NCBI GenBank assembly: GCA_020746995.1
Contig: JAGPXD010000002.1
Coordinates: 7,378,001 to 7,442,000, forward strand
DNA: 64,000 nt
Direction of reading: 5' to 3'
Source of the DNA: Plectosphaerella cucumerina
Taxonomy: Eukaryota; Ascomycota; Sordariomycetes; Glomerellales; Plectosphaerellaceae
The notes below the pieces were generated by a model, which saw only the letters and a program-made list of their open reading frames with translations, made no database searches and had not been told where the DNA came from. The position numbers and the translations under genes are program-made. Below, in pieces: positions 10,932 to 23,063 of this stretch. Position 1 is the stretch's first letter. The number at the start of each line of letters is the position of its first letter.

Positions 10932-12512
10932 GAGATATGGTGGTGGGAATGGGTTTGATTTTCAGATGGATGAGCAGCAATGGTTCGGGAAGAGAGAGAG
11001 GAAGAAGAGTGGCGGCGGTTTGTTTTGTTTTATACGGCCCCAGCACTTTCCTCAGGGATCATGACAGGTCTGGTCCAGATCACATGCCATTGGCCCATCT
11101 TCAGGGTCCCGGAATTCTGATGCCTGGACATCGTCGCAACGAGGCGCGTCAGCCCCCCGGGCGCTGTGAGATGATAGTGGGGGAGGAAGGGACCTCCGGG
11201 ACTCGCCACAGGGGCACTGCACCGCTGGTTCCCGTCTCGTCTGAGAAAACAAACGGCCTTCGTGACTGGACGCCAGCGCATCGAGTGCGCCGCGACCGCC
11301 TTGGCAGAGGGAGCCGTCGAACAGGGGAGAAGGCGAGAGTGCAGGGACGACCAGACGTTCCCCTTGCACAGCCACAAGCCCCGAACAGCCCTGTGGTGCT
11401 GGGTGGAGGCCTGCAATGTGCATGCCCAAGCGGGATGACGACGCCACCGCGCGGCAGGGCTGTGCGCCAATGAGCGGGCGGTCGGCGCTGGGCGAGCCAG
11501 GACGGGTGCGTCTTTGTTTGGTGGACGCCTGGGGAAAAGTTCGCCACGTCGGAAGATGGAGCTGATGCCGGAAGGGATGATCCAGGGTTTTGCGGGAAGA
11601 GTGACGGAGTCGGTTGATGCAGAGGACGTTGGGACGAATGACGTCGAGGGCGAGGCGGTGGCTAGATGTGTGGCGGTGCAGCCCAAGGCTTTGTGATTAG
11701 TCAGAAACTTGGAGGCCCTTCGGGTGCTGAAGACATCTTTGTTCTGCGGCTCCCTCGAGTGTTGAGAACTCCCGCGCGGGTTGCCTACTGCAATTATCTC
11801 CTCTTAAAGCCGATAAACAGGGTTTGGTCATCTGACATCAAGGCTTGCTCCGCCATCGGTCTCGGAGAAAACATCACTGACGGTGCTAGACATCGAAGGG
11901 ACGAGAGTGTGCGAGGGCGCAACTAGCCTGCGCTGTCTTGTATTGTGGTGCTTCAAGTGCCTCGAGAGACCCTGTGCTTGTTCTTCCACGCATAGCTTCT
12001 GTCGCGTTGTGGCCCAGTGTTGCAAGCCCATCTGCAAGCCGACCTTGCCGGCCAAGAGTCCTTGGCTTGAGGCGTCATGTCCCGACAGTCCCAGCCGTTG
12101 AAACAGGTCGCTTTGCTTAAAGCAGTGGCCACAACATGCCCCGAACGCAATGGCTTTATACATACAGGTTTGTCGCTGTGGTGCTGACTATGACAAATGT
12201 TAGACTTTGTCCCCAAAGAGCGAAGGGCAGCATGTCAAGATCCAATCAGAATAAGAACGGAGAATGGAATCATACAAGCAAAGCTTGTCAGATACAATCT
12301 AGCGTGAAAGTGTTCGATTCATCATGTAGGAAGGGGACGGTGTGCCAGGAGAGCTTTAACTTACTGCGCCTGAGTGTGTCGTGCCGGAGAAACGACCAAG
12401 TTTGAATTCGCTGCATTATATTCATGTCGTCGTCTTATCTGTGAACGGTTAGCAAGATTGCGGGAAGAAGTGATCCCACGAAACACTCACATTTACATTG
12501 TCCCTCTTCGCT
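10932..12512. other. Intergenic, no gene recognised
   Basis: About 1.6 kb between the dynamin start and the SVP26-like stop. The left part contains the dynamin promoter, with a purine-rich tract at about 10985-11015. Open frames at 11030-11686 (-) and 10937-11473 (+) are overlapping GC-driven frames without recognisable domains. The right part (about 11760-12500) is less GC-rich and shows no gene. Confidence 0.5.
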
Positions 12513-13263
12513 TCAATCGTTCCACGTGTTGGTCGGTCGCTGAAGACCCATCGAGCCCAGCACGCCGCCGATGGCCCCCAGAACGCTGTCGACCAGAGCC
12601 TTGACCATGCCCTGTCTCTTGTTCTTGCCGTCGGCGCCCCGCGGCGCCTCGCTGCCCATTGTCGGGAGGACGTTGTCGCTGGCCGACAGGCTGACAAACA
12701 GCGCGAACGGCACAAGCCAGACGCAGATGCCAAAGTACGACGCGATCTGTGTGAATGTCGGGCCCTGAGGCTTGTCATAGTACGACTGCATGTTGTTGTA
12801 CGACGCCGTCTGCACTGCGGAAAAGTGTCGGAACCAGAAGTAGTGGTTGACGAGGACAAGTACTGGACAAGTCAGTCGAAGTGCGCGGAAGAAAGACGAG
12901 GGAAGCTTACCGCAGGAGCAGAGGAACAGAGGGTCCGTCAGCTGCACGTACGGGAACCGCCTCATGTTGCCCAGGTAGACGACGTGGGAGACGATTCCCA
13001 TGACAGTGAGCGTGAACGGGAAGCCATCGACGAGCCACAAAAGCGCCTGAACAACAACGATGCCGTAGATGAGCCTTATCAAGAAGCGCTTCGCGATCAC
13101 GGTGTGCTCCTCGACGAGCTCGGAGAGGTAGTAGAGACCAGACGCTGGCGACGTTAGCTAGGGACCGCCGCGCCGCAGACCGCAAAGACCTACCGATCGC
13201 CAGGGTCAGGAAGATAAATCCCACCACTGCCCCCAGAATACCAATGACTGGAAGAATCCACAT
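12513..13263 (-). CDS. SVP26: SVP26/Erv26 (TEX261-like) ER-Golgi cargo receptor
   Basis: Three exons (about 13194-13263, 12911-13144, 12513-12862) with 48-49 nt introns; 217 aa, close to the size of yeast Svp26. It is a four-helix membrane protein. Diagnostic family segments are SGLYYLSELVEEHT near residue 25, RLIYGI, LVDGFPF, and VNHYFWFRHF near residue 115. Family members package type II membrane proteins, such as glycosyltransferases, into COPII vesicles and keep them in the early Golgi. The C-terminus (last about 45 residues) is polar and probably cytosolic. It is divergently transcribed from BUD23 across about 310 bp, a shared upstream region. Confidence 0.9.
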
Positions 13264-13575
13264 GCTGGCTGATTTCGAAGAAAAGCTGTGGGTTGTCGGA
13301 GGGAGAGCTTGCACGAGGCCAGGGGCAAGCTCGCCAGGAGACGCGACGAAAAGCGCGGGTGTGTCCTTTCCCCCTGTGATTACATCAGCACCCTGAAGCT
13401 AGGGACAAGCTCCCGCTCCAGATGAGAAAATACCCCGCCAATCCTTATCGATAGCCCCACCGAAAATCTTCAATTTTGGACGAGCCGACTCGACTCGACT
13501 CTGTTGATCGGTGAGAGACGTCGACGCGACATTCAACAAGACCGATCGGGCCAGCTCGATCCTCCATCCGCCAAC
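13264..13575. promoter_or_regulatory. Bidirectional promoter region between SVP26-like and BUD23 genes
   Basis: A 312-bp gap separates two divergent housekeeping genes, so both promoters and leaders must lie here. No convincing TATA box is seen, consistent with TATA-less housekeeping promoters. Confidence 0.6.
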
Positions 13576-14484
13576 ATGTCGCGCCCCGAAGATACCCTGT
13601 GAGTCCAGCTTCTGGCCCCCGGCTATTCGCCGCCTCTAACGGCCACTCCTCTCAGCGCCGCCGACATCCACTACAATGACACCGAGGCGCGCAAGTACAC
13701 GACGTCGTCCCGAATCCAGAACATTCAAGCGTCCATGACGCGGCGAGCCCTCGAGATCCTCGACCTAGACACACCCTCATTCATCCTCGACATTGGCTGC
13801 GGCAGCGGTCTTTCCGGCGAGATCCTGTCCGCCGAGGCCCCCGAGCATGGCGGCCCGCACACCTGGGTCGGCATGGACGTCTCTCCGTCCATGCTCGACG
13901 TCGCCCTGCAGCGCGATGTCGAAGGCGACCTGATGCTCGCCGATATGGGTCAAGGAGTTCCCTTCCGCGCCGGTACCTTCGACGCGGCCATCAGCATCTC
14001 CGCCATCCAGTGGCTCTGCAACGCCGAGAGCAGCGACACGTCACCCGACGGCCGCTTGACACGCTTCTTCAATGGACTCTACGCGTCGCTCAAGCGCGGC
14101 GGCCGCGCTGTCTGCCAGTTCTACCCCAAGAACGACCGCCAGCGCCATATGATCACCCAGGCTGCCGTCAAGGCCGGCTTCGGCGCTGGTATTCTCGAGG
14201 ACGACCCGGAGACGAAGAACGTCAAGCTCTACCTCGTTCTCACCGTTGGCGGCGCGAGCAAGGAGGGTGGCAGCGCCGATATCACGGGCGTCGTGCAGGG
14301 TATGGACGGTGTTGACGTCCTCGACCAGCGGCATAAGGCTGCGTCGGACCGTAGCGGAAGGGGGGAGATCCGCAAGGGCAGCAAGCCGTGGATCGTGCAC
14401 AAGAAGGAGCAGATGGAAAAGAAGGGCAAGGTCGTCAAGGCGACGTCGAAATACACCGGGCGCAAGAGGAGGGTGGCCTTTTAA
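13576..14484 (+). CDS. BUD23: 18S rRNA (guanine-N7)-methyltransferase Bud23
   Basis: Two exons: a very short first exon (13576-13598, MSRPEDTL) and 13656-14484; 283 aa, matching the usual length. The SAM-binding Rossmann motif I is FILDIGCGSGLSGE, followed by WVGMDVSPSML (motif II) and the catalytic region SISAIQWLCNAE. The C-terminal tail is the basic, Lys/Arg-rich segment ending SKYTGRKRRVAF, characteristic of the Bud23/WBSCR22 family. With Trm112 as partner this enzyme methylates a conserved G in 18S rRNA during 40S subunit maturation. No motif appears degenerate. Confidence 0.95.
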
Positions 14485-15141
14485 GAGGACCTGCACTCGT
14501 TACTTTGGCCCGCGTGGCATGGCATGGCACGGCGTTACGGTTATGATATGAACCAACCTGAGTTGAATGAAACACCGATACCCATTTTTGACAGCTGTAA
14601 TTCTTGCCAAGGCTTGATTTTATTGTATGATCCGCAGTAGCAGTTCTTTCCACACTCATCTTACCAGACAAGGTGAAGCATTGTATCTCGTCACCATACC
14701 AATGGTCTTGGTGGCGATCTCTACCCTTTGAGGAGATTACTGACCCTGGCCGCAACATAGGTCGGTACCCAAGCCAGGCAGTTGAGAAAACGGCTGGCAC
14801 GGTTCATCCAGTCATCTCTACTGCGGGGTTATAAGCCCTGCATTTCCAGACTTTCATCTAATTCGCCGGGTGCTGCTACAGTTATAAGCCTCGACTTTGA
14901 GCCAGCTCACCCTGAGCCAGCCCGGTTGATTGGCCGCAACCCCCTTGACACCACAAGGTACATAGCTTCAAGTTCGTACAAAAGTTCGAGGGTCCCAGAT
15001 GCACCGCGAGTAAGGGCTTGAAGAGTAAGAACAGTCCAACAACCTGACTTTTTCGGAATCATAGAAAATATTGTTCAGCCAGCGATTCTCACACTATAGA
15101 CAGTCCAGCTGAAGGGCACCTCCCAGTAGCTGGGAACATAT
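14485..15141. other. Intergenic, no gene recognised
   Basis: About 650 bp of lower GC content between BUD23 and a small membrane-protein gene. No coding or structural RNA signal was found. Confidence 0.5.
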
Positions 15142-15896
15142 GTGGCAGATATGGTCTTCAACGCCGATTTTGACAAATTGGGCCTGGATGTTTGGGCCCT
15201 CACTGAAGGGGCTGCAACACACGTCTCCATCTTCGCCCTAGACCCGACAGTCACCATCTTCCGCAAAGGCCGCCTCTATAAGTTGGCAATCGGATTACTC
15301 TTGGTGGTCAACTTCGTTCCCTTCGTGGCGGGGTTTTCGGAGCTGCGACCTATTCTTTGCATTGCTTCGGGAACCATTGCCACCATCTCAGGCGTTGCCA
15401 TCATCCCAGTCCGGACCACGACGGAGGCCCCTTCTTGGTCATGGATTTTGTAAGTACATACCTCGTTAGACTGGTGTGCTTTTATATTGGTGAGATATCC
15501 CCCTACCAGATGGCTAATAATGCCTAGGACGTACCTGATTTGGGTCTTGGCCAAATGCAGTTATGCTTGCCTGCAATGGCTTGATATTCCGGCGAGATAT
15601 CGACGACTGTAAGTTGCACTTCCCGGCACCACAACGGCAGTCCACTAAAAAGAGACAGTTATCTATTCTCGTTCATTCTGCTCACCGGGCACTTCACTGT
15701 GGCACTCTCTCAGAGCATCAACTCTATCTCCGATGCCGCGACGATCTATGGACCTCTTCTGCTCACCATTTGCGAATTTCTCATGGCTCTCCTGTACCAG
15801 ACCAGGCACACGCCAGAACAGAGCCTTGAAGGCGAAACTCCCACCCTCGGAGCCATTGACATGACCAGCATCATCACTACTGTCATTGGAGTCTGA
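15142..15896 (+). CDS. Small multi-pass membrane protein of unknown function
   Basis: Three exons (15142-15449, 15528-15608, 15659-15896) reconstructed from strong GTAAGT donors and TAG/CAG acceptors. The joined frame is intact and gives 208 aa. It has about four hydrophobic segments: KLAIGLLLVVNFVPFVAGF (about 54-72), a segment following it around residues 75-90, LYLFSFILLTGHFTVA (about 130-145) and YGPLLLTICEFLMALLY (about 158-175). The tail is polar with acidic residues and a final hydrophobic stretch. No family was recognised. It converges on the large membrane protein at 16211-18748. Confidence rests on splice phases and the alternation of hydrophobic helices. Confidence 0.55.
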
Positions 15897-16210
15897 TTCC
15901 TGATCTTCGTCACGATTTCTCGGTGGCCAAACTCGAGCTGTCGCTAGAAGGGGAGCCATCTTTGGGTACTTGTTCCGGAGCGGACTGGCTATTCTGTTGC
16001 GAGTTGAGATGGCATGGCGTTAATGTCATGATCTGGTTTGACTTGAGTAAAACACGAGAAGCTTCCTGCAGGGTCCGGGTGGGCGGGGTGCTGCCGGACT
16101 GCTTCTGATAGAAAAAATGCATGATTTCATCTGAATCACCGTGTGAAGACATCCTTCCAGCGTTCCAACCTGTCCACAGTGTTGCACGCGTGGCCTAGAC
16201 TCACCCGTGG
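15897..16210. other. Intergenic between convergent membrane-protein genes
   Basis: A 314-bp region between two convergent genes. It probably holds both 3' UTRs. Nothing else is seen. Confidence 0.5.
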
Positions 16211-18748
16211 TCAGTATCCCGAACTGATGATGAATGGTCGCTGACGTCCGGCCTCCGAACCCAACTGCTTCTTCAACTGGTCGTCATCCAGCTCCCTTAT
16301 GCGTTCAATGATTTGCCTTCCATCGTCGTGATTGACGATGTCCGCCACGGCCTGCCATCCATTGCCCAGCCGGCTGGAATGTGTGAACTTGGCGAACGCA
16401 AGGCAGGCAGTCAGGCACAAGCTTAGGTGCAGCAGCACAATGCCGATGACAATCCAGAACCCGGTATACCCCACCGGGATCAGCACCGTCACTGATGGCA
16501 CGATCTCAACTTCATGCATGTTGTCGAATCGAATGATCCACGTGTAGTAGACGTCTCGAAGGAGCTGCGTGAGCATGGCCTGCATGGCCAGCGCCAGAGA
16601 CCCAGTGGCTTGCGTACCGCTCAAGCTCTCGACCAGAATCACCCCCAAGGTTGTGCTCGCCCGGATCCCGCTTGTTTGTCTACACCTGCCAGTGCACATG
16701 GCGATCGGTTCCTTGGCGAAAAGAGCCAGTTGAAAGAGCCATGGGTATGAGGTCTGGTTGTAGATGTTGGGCGAATACTGGATCAGTTGCTGGCTTGTCG
16801 TCGCTTCGCGGTTGTGGCGGTCAATCTTGGAAGACTGGGAACAGTACTTTTCCCACTGTTGGGAGGTCTCGTCCGCATCGTATTCGACGGGATCGAGGCT
16901 GAGGACGCCCCGGCTAGCCAAGTCTTCCTCAACTGATGCATGGGTCGCTGCTAGTTGTTTCCGCAAGGCCAGGATATCGAGCGGATCCTGCTCGTCTGCG
17001 ATCCTGGAGGAGGTGAGGGGCTCAGACTGGTTGCCATATCCGGTGGCTGTGATATTGAAGTCCTGGATGTGATGGTATTGGAAGCTCTTGGGTCTGAAAG
17101 CAACACGAATTAGCCCTTGCCGAACGTGGCTTTCACGAGAAAGAGCTCACAGCGAGTCGAAACATACGCTCACCCATCCGAGTGACTTATCAGAAACGGC
17201 AGGATAATCCGCCTTGTCCTCAGTCGACAAGCTGACTCCAGCGTCCAACCATGGTCCTCTGTTGAGCTGGCCATATTCGTTGATGACCTGATATTCCAAG
17301 CCGGTCACATTCGTCGAGGGCCATTTGGAAGTGTCCATGACGAGATATGCATTGCCCAAGTCTACACCGCAGGCCAAATCATCCGTGGTGCGCCAAACTC
17401 CGGATGGGTCGACTTTGTCTGCGTACCGGTGAGGCTTGTGGTTGGTACCGTTGTACTCCTCGTAGGATAGCGTGATGTTTTGCCGACTGGCGGCGTCGAG
17501 GGAGGAAAGCAGGCCGCCAACCGAGACGGGGAGTGGCACAATGTGCCACCCAGGTGCTCCGTCTTCAGATCTCCGCGGAACATTCACAACGAATTCTTGA
17601 TCGGTCGTAGTGAGTTCCGGGATTTCGGCCGTCGGGGGCACTTTCAGGGTCAGCCTGAACTGATCAGGGTTTTTGAGAAATGAGCCAGTGACGATTTCAG
17701 GGCGCACGCAGACGACTCGAGCGTCGAAAACGGACGCTGAGCCCGAATAGCGCATCAGATTTTGACGAATGTTTTGATCGTTGATGGGCAAAAAGGAGCG
17801 CAGAGTTCGGCCAGTGTCGTCGATGATTTGGTCATCTCCCCTCGAGACCGCGGGCTTGTCCTTCAATTCCGCGAACGTGTTGAAGACCCGGGACAGTCCC
17901 CTGAAATATTCCTGTTCGTTTTCAAAGGGCGAGTGATGGGAATCGATGCCGACTTCCCAGCCGTATGTACCGTCTGCGTTGGGCAGACCTTTGCCGTACA
18001 GGCCCTTCTCCCAGGAGTACCCGGTTGCGTTTACGGTGGAGTTGGGAAATCCCCGGACTCGGCCCATGTCGAGATCAGACAGGAGGATCGTAGAGGAGAA
18101 CTGAACTGCCAAAGTCGACAGAATCAGCAGAAGGAGGAGAGCCCGCAAAGCAAGTGGGATGAAGTGCCGATGGGTCAGAGTCTCGGACGCGAATGTGGTC
18201 GAGCTGGGACTGGTGAAGCGGGCGATCGACAGTGACACTGCATCGCGCAGCGATGAACCACTTCGCTCAAGGGCGACTGAGGCGATCATGGCCGTAGCCG
18301 TTCCTCCGAGCGTTGACAAAGCGAAGCGAAGCACCAGGCTGGCGATGGTGACTGCCTGGTTGCTCCAACCACCGAGCATCAGTCGTCTCCAGGACGCCTC
18401 GGACCGATTGCCATACCACAGCCAGCAGAGAAAGCCGATGAATGCGCCGATGAGGAGAAGGCTGCCGGCGGCCATTGCAGAAGCTGTCCTGCCGGCCCGC
18501 TGGTAAAGTCCGTAGCTCTGCGCGACAACGTGTGGCCGGCCGGTATTCTCTGCATCTTGCTGCGTGATGAGGACGTGACTTTCGACTTGCTTCCGATCCC
18601 CGTGATCCCCTGGACTATCTAGCCCAGAAAGAGGACCCATGTTCGGCATTTCCACTGGTGGTGGTGAAACAACTTCCGTGAAACTGAGTTGATAGGGTGT
18701 CTGCATATGTTGGCCCCCCAGAAAGAAGGTCAAGAGGTCCAGATGCAT
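16211..18748 (-). CDS. Large fungal membrane protein of unknown function
   Basis: Two exons (17151-18748 and 16211-17093) with a 57-nt intron; 826 aa. After a polar N-terminus come hydrophobic segments around residues 92-112, 130-155 and 205-225. A long extracellular or lumenal part of about 450 residues follows, rich in potential N-glycosylation sites (for example NSTVNATG and NITLSYEEYNGT). A last membrane helix occurs near residue 735-760 (GFWIVIGIVLLHLSLCLTACLAF), then a cytosolic tail. This architecture is common among uncharacterised Sordariomycete membrane proteins. No enzymatic motif is visible, so a function cannot be stated. The ATG at 18748 is the first in frame; MQTPY fifteen residues in is an alternative start. 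Confidence 0.75.
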
Positions 18749-20555
18749 GTTAAATACATGCCTTGCTTCGCTGCTGGCATCGTGTGCGCCAGCACGAGAT
18801 GACCTTCCATGTCGACATCGAGGTGCTCAGTACCCGACCAGCCACTGTTACTGTGGCCCCCAATCGCGGGTGTTGGGGGCCAAGAGCAGGGGGTTCGTCT
18901 GGATGAGGGCATGTATTGCGCCGTGCAACGGGAAGACCTGGAATGGTTGGGTCCTCGGTCCCAGCCCTGCCTTTTCCGCACTCCATGGTTCGTCAATCGA
19001 TGGTGATGGAGGGGAGCCCCCGTCTCATCACATTTACGGGCCAGGGTCGCCGGATGAAAATCGTATGACCAGGGAAACGGCCCCCAACCCATCTTGGAAG
19101 AAGACGTCGCGCAAAGAAAAGCCAGACCGGTCTAAAGGGTTTGCCGCCCAGGACAGCGGGAGGGTGCGCCTTGAACACATGCTCACCCATCACGAGACGC
19201 GCCACATCACATCTGGACAGCCACACACCATTCTTTTGGGTGATTTGAAATACGCCGAATAGGACCGAACCTGATTTCCATCACCGCATAAAATACAGGA
19301 GGGCCGTCAGCATGCGACCCGTTGCTACTGCCTCAGCTTAGGTTGGACGACTTTCTCCTCCCCATGGATGACCGTGGAAACTGAGGCAGGGCGGCATGCC
19401 TGCCAGAATTGGCTGCTGCATGTTTGATTTGGCGGAAGGGCTGTTATCTTGAAACACTACCTTGAAATGCTCTTGTGGTAGTTGTATGTTGCGTGGAAAA
19501 CAGAACCCAGTCGTGATCTTGAATGGATAACCGCATCGGCGAGTCGGCGACCCGGCGACCGAAACTGACTTTGCTCACCTCAAAGATAGAAACGAGGGCA
19601 CTTGATTACTCGAACAGTCGTTTGCGGTTTCTTTCTTAGAAACTCAACGTCATCGCTGCTGGATGAAATAAGCACAACACACGGATGCAAAGCTTGAATG
19701 ACATGGGCAAATGTGGCAAGATGATAGGTACTCACTGCTTGAGATCATGTTAATCAGATCGTCCTGTTTGGAGAAGTTTTAACTGCATTTACGTGTAAAC
19801 TTCTTTCTTGCTTTCACCTCCATATTGCCATCAGATCTTGCAGTCCCGCTAAACGACCGGATGACTGGACACGCCTTCTGATTACTCCGTCGGGTCTTTT
19901 CCCCTGCCTTGATCTCAACACCAATGACTGCGAAGCCGGATGATAGCCCCTCACGGCACATCATCTGATATTCTCCGCATCCGGGGTAAGCAGGGTTCCC
20001 CATCTCAAGCACAGAAGCGCACAAGTCAGATTGCGTTGTCGTGATGAAAATGCCGGCGTTACCCCATGAGCTTGACACGGCGCTCGGAAACCTTGCCCAG
20101 AGTGGTAAATCCTACATTAGCACTGAAGCTACTGCCGATCCTGAGTATATGTGAGGCGTGGTGGTGCCAGCCGTTTTCTCGGGGCTAGACTTCCGTTCCC
20201 AAAAGGACCAAATCCTGACCATGAGTTCGGCAATTTTGCCAATCATTGGAGGAACAATCGTCTCCAGGATTCACCTCGATGAAGCTATCACAATCCCAGA
20301 GCCGTGCAAATCATGGAGCAGATATGTTAGTAGGATGGGTGGCCGTCTGCTAATTATTGCGAAGGCCGAGAAAGATATTCCGTGGATGCAATATGGAATA
20401 ATTGAAGAGGGAAGAACTTCAGTAGAGCAGGCATGATCTTTCAAAGTACTTAAGGACAAGACAAGCAATAATTAGCTGGTGAAGCTGAATGAGAACATCA
20501 GTAAAAAGTTATCAGACACCGACCAAGCTCAGCAAACTCCTTAGCCATCTTCACC
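18749..20555. other. Intergenic, no gene recognised
   Basis: About 1.8 kb. A GC-rich left part (to about 19260) has an overlapping plus-strand open frame that overlaps the neighbour's start and has no recognisable domain. The right part (about 19400-20520) is AT-richer with short frames only. The last part is the promoter of the pectate lyase gene. Confidence 0.5.
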
Positions 20556-21382
20556 ATGCTCTTCACTACTCATCTGATGCCCTTGTTGGCAGCCATTCCG
20601 GCCGTTCTGGCCTGCAACGGATACACTGGTGGTGTCCCTAAAGCTACCAACACCGTCACCAGCAGCAAGTACATCGAGGTCAAGGCCGGCCAGGTGTACG
20701 ACGGACTCTGGCAGCGATTCGATCGCGGCTCGGGTGCCTGCAAGAGCGGCGAGGGCGGTAAGTGACGAGCCATATCAAGCCCTCCTCGAAATGACCCAGC
20801 TCACACATCCAACTTAGGCCAGGCTGATGCCGTGTTCCTCCTCCGTGCTGGCGCAACTCTCAAGAACGCCATCATCGGTAAGAACCAGATGGAGGGTGTG
20901 CACTGTGACGGCCACTGCACCCTTGAGTTCGTCTGGTTCGAGGACGTCTGTGAGGACGCCATCTCTATCAAGAACGACAAGGCCGGCGCCCACTCGTGGA
21001 TCATTGGTGGTGGTGCGTATCACGCTTCGGACAAGGTCGTCCAGCACAACGGCTGCGGTACCGTGAACATCATCAACTACTACGTCGAAGACTACGGCAA
21101 GCTCTATCGCTCATGCGGCAACGTAAGTTCCGGACCCTTTTGAGGGAAGATTCCGAGAACGACCACTGACTCTTGTCACAGTGCAGCTCCCAGTGCAAGC
21201 GCAACGTCTACATCGAGGGCGTTACTGCGAAGAACGGAGGCGAGCTTGCGGGCATCAACTCAAACTACGGGGACACGGCTACTCTGAAGAACGTCTGCTC
21301 CGATGCCAAGACCAAGTGCCAGATGTACAACGGGTGTGCCGGCGGGTGCGAGCCGACCAAGTCCGGAGTCTGCTCTGGATAG
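20556..21382 (+). CDS. Secreted pectate lyase, family PL3
   Basis: Three exons (20556-20757, 20818-21122, 21182-21382); 235 aa, normal for PL3. The N-terminal 19 residues (MLFTTHLMPLLAAIPAVLA) are a secretion signal. The mature part is a compact right-handed beta-helix with many cysteines. Hallmarks of the family are GKNQMEGVHCDGHCTLEFVW, WFEDVCEDAISIK and GGGAYHASDKVVQHNGCG, which include the Asp/Lys/Arg region used for Ca2+-dependent beta-elimination of polygalacturonate. The enzyme would cleave plant pectin outside the cell, a common virulence or saprophytic function in plant-associated fungi. The second and third exons start at well-formed TAG and CAG acceptors. Confidence 0.92.
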
Positions 21383-21735
21383 ATGTCAACATTGAAGGGC
21401 ATGGATGTGGCCTGCCGCCAGATTGCAAGGGCCCATTTCGGAGAAGTTCTTATTTCTCCAGTGGACTTGATGCTCTCAATCACTTGAGATGCCTCTTCTA
21501 GCACGATTGCCTGTAGCCAAATTGGACGGGCTTCCTCACATGATTGTTGAAGCAACATCTTATGCTCTTATCAGCGGACATCTCCCCTCGACTTCCATGG
21601 CCTGGTTAGGTAGACACCGCGTATAAGCTTCAGCTGAATTTGGGTAAAAGTGAAAAGGAAAAACGGCTTAGCATTGGATGAAAACATGAAGTCTACGCAT
21701 CGCGTCAAAATCTACCGAGAACCAACCCGCCACAT
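21383..21735. other. Intergenic between convergent secreted-protein genes
   Basis: A 353-bp gap between two convergent genes. It probably holds the 3' UTRs. Nothing else is seen. Confidence 0.5.
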
Positions 21736-23063
21736 CTACTGAGGACCGCCCGCGTCGACACCAACTCCCAGGTCGCGGCACATCTTCACGATGCCCTTGT
21801 TAGCACCCGAGTTGTCGCTTTCGCAGACGTTCAGATTGAAGATGCACTTGGTAGATGGGTCCACGGGAAGCATATCCCCAAAGGGATAGGCACCCTGCTC
21901 GCGGTTGACCTCCGTGAAGCAGTTGGCCGTCTCGAGCAGGATCTGCTCCCTCGTGAGCTTGTACGTGTCGACAAGCTTGTTGACGAGATCGGCCTGGCTT
22001 GTGGCGTTGTCCTCCTTGTCGCGCTTCAGGAGGATGTAGGAACGCTGGATGCCGTTGCCCTCGTCGACACAGAGGTAGTGCGAGTCGTACTCTTTGCACT
22101 GGTTGTCGGTGATGGGTCCGCTCTTGTAGACGAAGACGCCGCGCGACTGCAGGATCAGGCCAATGGTGTAAAGCTCCATGGAACGAAGAATATTGTCCTG
22201 CAGCTCGGCCTGGGTGACGTTGCGGTGGGCACCGAGGAACTTGCCGTCGCGGACGATCTGGTAGATGCCGCCGGTCACATTGGCTTGGGCGTCGATGGTG
22301 TTCTGGAAGGAGTCGGATAGCGAGCCCTGCCAGGCTTGGACCATGGTGCCCATGGAGTTGGCAATGTTGGACCACTGAACGAACTCATCGGGAGGTGTCG
22401 GGACCTGAAGGTTCGTGGAGATGAAGCTGGACGTGCTTGAGATCACACCGGCGGCCGTGCTGACCGCGCCTGTGAAGGGGATGATGGAAAGAGCGCCTGC
22501 AAAGACTCGGGTCATTGTCTTCAGGGGAGTGATATCGTCCCTTGGCTTCGGGTTGAGGTCTGAGACGAGCGCGGGTAGCTTCAGGCTCATGATGTTGGAT
22601 GTGGCAACGAGAGCGGTGTAGAGCTGGTTCATGTAGCTGTTCCAGTTCTGGATGGCGACCAGGGCGTACCTGGGGAGGTCAGCAAGGAGTGGCGGGGTGG
22701 TAAGCAACTTCGACATACCACTGTGGCAGCTTGACCGGGGAGCAGGGCTGGCCAGCATTGCAGAACTGATCGAGCCCACTGCGAGAAGGGTTAGCAGAGA
22801 TGTCTGCAAACTTTCTGCAACAGATCTTACCAGAAGAAGTTGGGAGCTCCAAAAGAGGACGCAAGATTCTGGACCGCGTTGCTTTCCACCTTGCTGAGGT
22901 TGTAGGTGGTCCACTGGGTCAAGTAGTCCTCGATGCCAAGCTTCTGCCATGTATCTAGGTTGAGAGACTCGGTTTTGCATTCATCGCTGCCCGAGGCCTG
23001 AGGAAGAGGCGAAGCCAAGACCGACGAGACGGCACATGTGAGGAGGAGAGACTGAAAACGCAT
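21736..23063 (-). CDS. Secreted protein of unknown function (DUF7872-like)
   Basis: Three exons (about 22831-23063, 22719-22778, 21736-22669); 408 aa with intact phases. The first 17-20 residues (MRFQSLLLTCAVSSVLAS) form a signal peptide. The mature protein contains several Asn-X-Ser/Thr sites, a short cysteine-bearing middle exon (LDQFCNAGQPCSPVKLPQW) and a hydrophobic, helix-prone central stretch (about residues 170-215, ending in a run of Ser/Thr). It resembles uncharacterised secreted fungal proteins that I associate, from memory, with DUF7872. No catalytic motif is seen. A large secreted protein next to a pectate lyase may be part of the extracellular repertoire, but the adjacency alone proves nothing. 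Confidence 0.75.

Noticed and set aside
18747..19262. 171-codon plus-strand frame with a signal-like start
   Set aside because: Overlaps the start of the neighbouring minus-strand gene and the rest is unstructured; no other evidence.
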